A stretch of 24,138 bases of DNA from Perkinsus olseni (taxonomy: Eukaryota > Perkinsozoa > Perkinsida), in NCBI GenBank assembly GCA_013115125.1, contig JABANN010000512.1:1-24138 (forward strand), read 5' to 3'. This document shows positions 20,145-24,138 of the stretch, one piece after another. The translations under genes were made by a program, and so were the position numbers. Every line of letters begins with the position of its first letter. Position 1 is the stretch's first letter. The notes under the pieces are model-generated. The model worked only from the letters and a program-made list of their open reading frames with translations, had not been told where the DNA came from and did not search any database.

Positions 20145-20680
20145 TCGTGCTCGAGAGTGTCCGACATATCGTCAAGCGATGTACCAGGGATGGCGGGATA
20201 GTGGTGCCCGCAGGTCTCACACGTAGCTGGAGGGACCCGTGTTTATTCTTCGTGGCAAACTTGGCCACGTCACAGATGAGGCGCCGGTCGAGGGTCTCGT
20301 GAATAATGCGGCTGGCGATTTTCAAATAGGAGAAAGACCCAGCGTGAGTCGAGTGATGGAAGGCAGCTTCGTCTGTCAGTTGCTGATATCCGTCATCCAG
20401 TCGTGGTCGGCATGCTGCATGCCAATCTCCTGTCCTGTAAATGGAAGCCTGTGCCAAGAGTCCAAGTGGCGAGTGTGTTGACGAGACGCCTCTTGCTCGA
20501 CTGGGCCGACTCAGAGTTCGATGCGATGACTCCCATCGATAAGGCCAAGTACTAAGGACAGCAGTCAGTCGTTCTGTTCCATAGACGTCCTCGTTCGAGT
20601 CTCACGATCGCCGCGGCTGGCAGGTATAACCTCACAGCGATGCGAAACCGAAAGGACATCATCAATCAAGTTGATCATCT
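20130..20680 (+). CDS. Unassigned exons, possible 3' part of the preceding gene
   Basis: After GAGACTCTCAG (ends about 20129) the frame reads VEYKVIVLESVRHIVKRCTR. Further on, after CATCCAG near 20400, it reads VVGMLHANLLSCKWKPVPRV and LTRRLLLDWADSEFD, ending in a stop near 20554. An acceptor near 20620 opens YNLTAMRNRKDIINQVDHLG. Composition and splice-like edges suggest coding, but the exact chain and the family are unknown. Confidence 0.3.
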
Positions 20681-21169
20681 TGGGTTACGAGGAAGTCATG
20701 CTTTCACCTGACTCTTGTGCCTTTCCGACGTTACTGTTTCGGACACGTTCGTTTGAGTATTTTTGTTACACCGAGTTCTATGGTTGAGTCCGAGCCAAGG
20801 ATACACGATGTTGTAATCAACTTCAAAGTGTGAACTGCTGGGAGGTTATGAGAACTGTCAATGCCACGTGGTAGTTGGAGCCCGTTGATAACTTGACGGA
20901 CTACGAAAATTTTGATCGATATCAGTGCAGGGCCCAAGTTTCGCGGTAACAAACAGCTCCCACCTCACGATATAATTCCCGTTGAGTAAGGTCTGTGAAC
21001 AATGTCTTTCGGTTTACTGATGAAAAACACTATGTTGGGTTGACACTAGAACGACCTCAAACGCGAGGACAGCATCAGTCATGAAGGCATGAACGAACGC
21101 CATTTTTCGTCAACAGCACTCAGACTGTACGGAGGGGTTGCTTCAGAACAGGACGATCGATCAACAGTG

Positions 21170-21317
21170 ACTGAGGGAAGCAGACGGAGCAACGGATTAT
21201 GGGCATCTGGTTTCGTTTGAAGGTGTTGCACCTATCTCGTATTTCGCTCCTGACGGTCTCCCTGCAGCTCCCGGCGCTGTTAAGGTCGTCGTAGAAGTCG
21301 AGTGGAATCCTACCTGA
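21170..21317 (+). CDS. Possible terminal exon, unassigned
   Basis: An open frame ends in a stop near 21317 and reads EADGATDYGHLVSFEGVAPI, then SYFAPDGLPAAPGAVKVVVE. It has an alternating, beta-strand-like pattern and looks like a protein C-terminus. No family is recognised, and upstream joins are not found. From 21318 to 22078 I see no gene. Confidence 0.25.
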
Positions 21318-21579
21318 TGTTATGATCTCCTAATTATGACGCGATAGAACTCGCATGATCGTGTTACAAGAGCAGCGAAACCTCGGGAATGTGAATCTTG
21401 AGCTTACTCTATTTCGTGTATGTAAATTGGAGTTGTGTTGCCCAGTCAACCTCCCACCAGGAAGGGTTGTATCAGACATGCCGTTACAGTGAATACTACT
21501 GAGTACGAAGGTCAGCCTAGCAGCTGAGCCTACTCCTCTCTTGGGGATAATGACCCCACCAGAGAAGGAAAGAATCATT

Positions 21580-21625
21580 AATCCGTAATCCGACAATCTA
21601 ATCCGTAAATCTACACAATCCGTAA
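21580..21625. repeat. Three copies of a 9-bp motif
   Basis: AATCCGTAA occurs at 21580-21588, 21600-21608 and 21617-21625, within otherwise AT-rich, apparently non-coding sequence. Confidence 0.7.
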
Positions 21626-22078
21626 TTCCTTCGTTAGAAATTGTTCAACACTGTTTCACCGTCTAGATGTATAGAACGTAACGTCGCAAACATGCTGGAC
21701 ATACGAAGAGGTCGACACGGCTATCCTGCGCACCCACTTGCCTTCATCATTCGGGGATACATGAGAACGCTGAAACAAACTGATACATTCCGATTTAGCT
21801 TTGTTCTCACACAACTGTTAACTGTTAGCGTTGTGAATTTGTGAGCAATCGTCGAGAAGAAGAACTCGTACTCCGATGAGCAACGGACTGCTTACAACTT
21901 TCACTACGTTTCAACACTGACAGCAATCGTTATTCGGAAAAACGAGCACCCTCAAGGTTAATTCGACCTCAACTATCCGGTGTATTGGTTAGAGGCTGAA
22001 TTTTCTATGCAAACCCCGCGCTGAAAGTGCGTCCCACCCAACACTCGCAACTAAACTCGCCCACCCTTGCCAGAAATG

Positions 22079-22168
22079 TAGCCTGCGGCTCCAAATTGGT
22101 ACTGTCGTGGCCCCACCACCGACACACCCAATTTGGACAAGTAACTTCCCCCCAAACCCCGCAGGCTA
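22079..22168. repeat. 90-bp nested inverted-repeat structure
   Basis: The outer arms TAGCCTGCGG (22079-22088) and CCGCAGGCTA (22159-22168) are exact. Inside them CCAAATTGG (22091-22099) pairs with CCAATTTGG (22128-22136), and TGTCGTGG (22103-22110) pairs with CCACCGACA (22116-22124) with one bulge. The left copy of the 19-bp direct repeat (22135-22153) lies between the inner and outer right arms. It sits about 100 bases past the recombinase stop. Confidence 0.9.
22135..22153 (+). repeat. 19-bp direct repeat, left copy
   Basis: Identical to 23475-23493. It lies downstream of the recombinase stop and inside the 90-bp inverted structure. Confidence 0.95.
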
Positions 22169-22266
22169 ACATTCGGCACTCTATCCGAAGTCTGTCGCCG
22201 AGCTCGTCGAGGTCACCTTTGCCACACCGTGTACTACAATACTTATACAATCTATACAACCGCTCA

Positions 22267-23493
22267 TCACCAGCTCTCCGGCTCCTGCAGCCAATCATCC
22301 CCCGGCCTCGAAATCTCGTTGTGGAAGGTTAGCTGTATCATCTCCGGCGCACCGTTAATCGAAGACGTGACCGGTGGTAGTTGTCGCAGGTTGTAGCCGG
22401 GATCGTCGTCGCGTGGCCACTGCTGATACTCGAGGAAGCGGTCGTCGTTAATGACACCCAGGTTGTTTGTAGCTCCCATTCCGCCGGCATCTGGACGCGC
22501 GGCGTCAGTACTCGGTAAGTAGTGCTGTAGCCTCGTCGTAGTAGAGTAGCAGGGTTCCGCCCATGAGCCAATTGCCCGAGTTGCGTAGCCGGTGCCGTAA
22601 GTCACCAGCATCGACTCCTGAATGTAGAGGTCGACGGCAGGGCTCCGCCAACGTCCAAACACTTGTATCTCCTCCCTTGTGAGGCCGGCTCGCACCAGTA
22701 GCCATGCCCCACCCCGTCTCATAGAATGCGTGCCCCAATGGTACTTGTCATTATCGGTGACACCGACCCGACTGAGGTCTCCACGCAGGTTTCTCAACCA
22801 GGTGCGCTTGGCCCAGGGTTCGCCAGATGCTCTTGCAAACAGCCACTCTGTCGCCGGTCTCCCTATCCTCCTGGCCAGCTGCAGGAGGTCGTCCATAGTG
22901 TGTACCGGGCAGAGGCGCTGCCCCTCAGGGCCCGCCCCGCAGCAGCATCCGTGGGTCCTAGTTACGCCTTCCCCACCTATGTCGGTCTTGCTGCTGCTGA
23001 TGAATAGTGATACCGAACAGTCGACCAGGTTCACCGTGGCGTCGCTCAACTTGAGCCGAACCAATTCGGATACTCTCAGCATAAACCAGCACCCAATGAT
23101 GTAACCCCACGATCGCTGGCAAGCCTCGTAGCCATCAGCGTCTTCACCCATCGCCAGCAGCTGATTCACAGACAGCGGCCTTACCTGCTTGCTGGGGCCG
23201 ATCCCTCGTGAGCAGGCACGTTTCACCCGCTTCAGGGCCTGCTTCTCAGCAACGCCCAGCGGGTAGCCCGCATCGGCGCTGGTGGCGGCGGCTTGCCGTA
23301 TGTAGGAGTAAGCGCTACGGTACTTACACTCCTTGAGGATGGCGGCGACTTCTTCGATGGATTGCACCGTGAGGGGGTACTCCGCGTGGCCGAGCCGCTT
23401 TGTCAGCCTTTGCCAAAGTCTTTGCCGCGATCGCCGGGGCCCAACCGTTGTAGCGGCGTACACGTCGGCTCGCAGGACAAGTAACTTCCCCCC
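22267..23493 (-). CDS. Tyrosine recombinase (phage-integrase fold)
   Basis: The frame is open from the right-hand repeat (23493) to a stop at 22269-22267. Counting from the GTG at 23463 gives 398 residues, but no ATG is present upstream in frame, so the first codons may come from another exon: TTTTCCTCGTAG just upstream (to about 23494) would be a good splice acceptor. Catalytic residues are all present: R130 in FMLRVSEL, K159 in SSSKTD, H246-x-x-R249 in HSMRRGGAW, W272 in GRWRSP and the nucleophile Y280 in DLYIQ. GRW...YI is typical of eukaryotic Crypton/DIRS recombinases. A Cys/His cluster (HGCCCG...LCPVH, residues 171-188) sits between K and HxxR, perhaps a zinc site. The C-terminal 110 residues are low in known motifs. 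The enzyme would cut and rejoin DNA at short sites. Confidence 0.92.
   Translation of the reverse strand, partial: GGKLLVLRADVYAATTVGPRRSRQRLWQRLTKRLGHAEYPLTVQSIEEVAAILKECKYRSAYSYIRQAAATSADAGYPLGVAEKQALKRVKRACSRGIGPSKQVRPLSVNQLLAMGEDADGYEACQRSWGYIIGCWFMLRVSELVRLKLSDATVNLVDCSVSLFISSSKTDIGGEGVTRTHGCCCGAGPEGQRLCPVHTMDDLLQLARRIGRPATEWLFARASGEPWAKRTWLRNLRGDLSRVGVTDNDKYHWGTHSMRRGGAWLLVRAGLTREEIQVFGRWRSPAVDLYIQESMLVTYGTGYATRAIGSWAEPCYSTTTRLQHYLPSTDAARPDAGGMGATNNLGVINDDRFLEYQQWPRDDDPGYNLRQLPPVTSSINGAPEMIQLTFHNEISRPGDDWLQEPESW
23475..23493 (+). repeat. 19-bp direct repeat, right copy
   Basis: Identical to 22135-22153. On the minus strand it lies at the 5' edge of the recombinase frame and would code GGKLLV. 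Confidence 0.95.
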
Positions 23494-23665
23494 TACGAGG
23501 AAAAGAAAGAAAAAAAAATGATGGGCTCAGGGCAACTGAGAGACTACGAATCGACAATGGTACGCTTTAACGGGGCTCCTCCAACCGAAAGGACTCGCCA
23601 CGACACTGTAGGGTAGTCAGAGCTAGTGCTGGCGCGCGCGCTCTCATCGCTGGATTTGCACCACT

Positions 23666-24138
23666 CTACACTTTGTGTAGCGTTACAGGCAAGCGGCGGT
23701 CCCACTCAACGAGCTCGTCCCGATGAAGTTTTCTTCTCACATCACCGGCGTTGCAAAGGACGTTAGACTCATCATCGGTGGCCAGCAGACCAGCACCCTC
23801 CTCATCATCACTATCAACAACATCAGCGGCGGCTTTCCTTCTACTCCTTCTGAACCGCGAAAAGATACTCGAACGCTCTTGGTTCTCAACCCTCGACTTT
23901 CTCAAGATCACATACTCAGACGTTTCTCCCAAGGGCGAGTCCATCCCTGGCACGATGACGGATATTACTCCGTTACAAAGTCGATGATATGTCACGTAGT
24001 AGTCTTCCTCGTCGTCTGCTTCCCTCAGAGTAAGGCTTGCTTCGCTAACCTGGCTCTTCTGGACGCCGAGAGAGACGCTTCTTCTCATTCGGCTACCGGT
24101 GTAGAAGCCGTCTTCCACTGACGATTGAGGGAAGGGAT
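23666..24138 (-). CDS. Unrecognised acidic protein, partial (runs off the right edge)
   Basis: The minus-strand frame is open from the window edge to a TAG at 23668-23666, about 157 codons, so the start lies outside. Features: a basic-serine N-part (SRMRRSVSLG), EADDEEDYYVTYH, a hydrophobic stretch (LCNGVISVIVPGM), a basic patch (FRRSRRKAAAD), an acidic patch (VVDSDDEEGAG) and a charged end (RRKLHRDELVEWDRRLP). Composition and length argue for a real exon. No family is recognised, and no membrane segment is evident. Between it and the recombinase element (23494-23665) I see only a poly-A/GA tract at 23497-23518. Confidence 0.55.
   Translation of the reverse strand, partial: PFPQSSVEDGFYTGSRMRRSVSLGVQKSQVSEASLTLREADDEEDYYVTYHRLCNGVISVIVPGMDSPLGETSEYVILRKSRVENQERSSIFSRFRRSRRKAAADVVDSDDEEGAGLLATDDESNVLCNAGDVRRKLHRDELVEWDRRLPVTLHKV

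Larger units (their letters stand above)
22135..23493 (-). mobile_element. Crypton-like tyrosine-recombinase element with 19-bp direct repeats
   Basis: GGACAAGTAACTTCCCCCC is found exactly at 22135-22153 and 23475-23493, bracketing one tyrosine-recombinase gene. One unit (repeat plus interior) is 1,340 bp. No reverse transcriptase or other gene lies between the repeats, which fits Crypton-type DNA elements that insert by recombination and leave short direct repeats, and not DIRS retroelements. Family naming is inference; the repeats and the gene are seen directly. Confidence 0.7.

Noticed and set aside
20290-20325. LVNNAAGDF, like the NNAG motif of short-chain dehydrogenases
   Set aside because: No TGxxxGxG before it and no YxxxK after it; another reading frame in the same stretch looks equally coding.
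22679-23104. Plus-strand open frames over the recombinase
   Set aside because: They are antisense shadows of a gene with all catalytic residues.

Overview
This window is nuclear DNA of a gene-dense, intron-rich unicellular eukaryote. The genes are cut by many small GT-AG introns (mostly 40-55 nt, a few near 30), sit head to tail a few hundred bases apart, and encode eukaryote-only proteins (importin-alpha, dynactin p25, an FCP1-type phosphatase). An alveolate such as Perkinsus is my best guess; this is inference from gene style and was not tested by any search.

Left end (1-3.5 kb), minus strand: a seven-exon dynactin p25 (DCTN5-like) gene at 2116-472, whose first intron is almost entirely a 33-bp tandem array, then a small unrecognised two-exon gene at 3087-2728. 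A tRNA-like stretch lies at about 3130-3262 in the space between the minus-strand and plus-strand genes.

Middle (3.5-16.6 kb), plus strand: four genes follow in one direction. They are importin-alpha (3498-7292, 14 exons, 546 aa), a nucleotide-sugar transporter (7577-9388, 9 exons, 318 aa), an FCP1-like RNA polymerase II CTD phosphatase with a BRCT domain (9720-13404, 8 exons, about 644 aa) and a carotenoid/apocarotenoid oxygenase with all four iron-ligand histidines (13695-16561, 14 exons, 523 aa). Gaps between them are about 285-330 bp. Every proposed exon chain keeps phase across all its joins.

16.6-21.4 kb, plus strand: further open segments bounded by good splice sites, so at least one or two more multi-exon genes, which I cannot name.

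Right end (21.4-24.1 kb): a compact mobile element on the minus strand, carrying a 398-residue tyrosine recombinase with the full R-K-HxxR-W-Y set and flanked by a 19-bp perfect direct repeat. One repeat copy lies inside a 90-bp nested inverted structure. A partial minus-strand gene of unknown function runs off the right edge.

The named genes do not form one pathway: they are nuclear import, dynein/dynactin transport, Golgi/ER nucleotide-sugar import, RNA polymerase II recycling and carotenoid cleavage. The strongest signals beyond ordinary genes are the tandem array built from a splice acceptor, the recombinase element with its ends, and several exact palindromes with a single-base centre, including a 49-bp one inside an exon.
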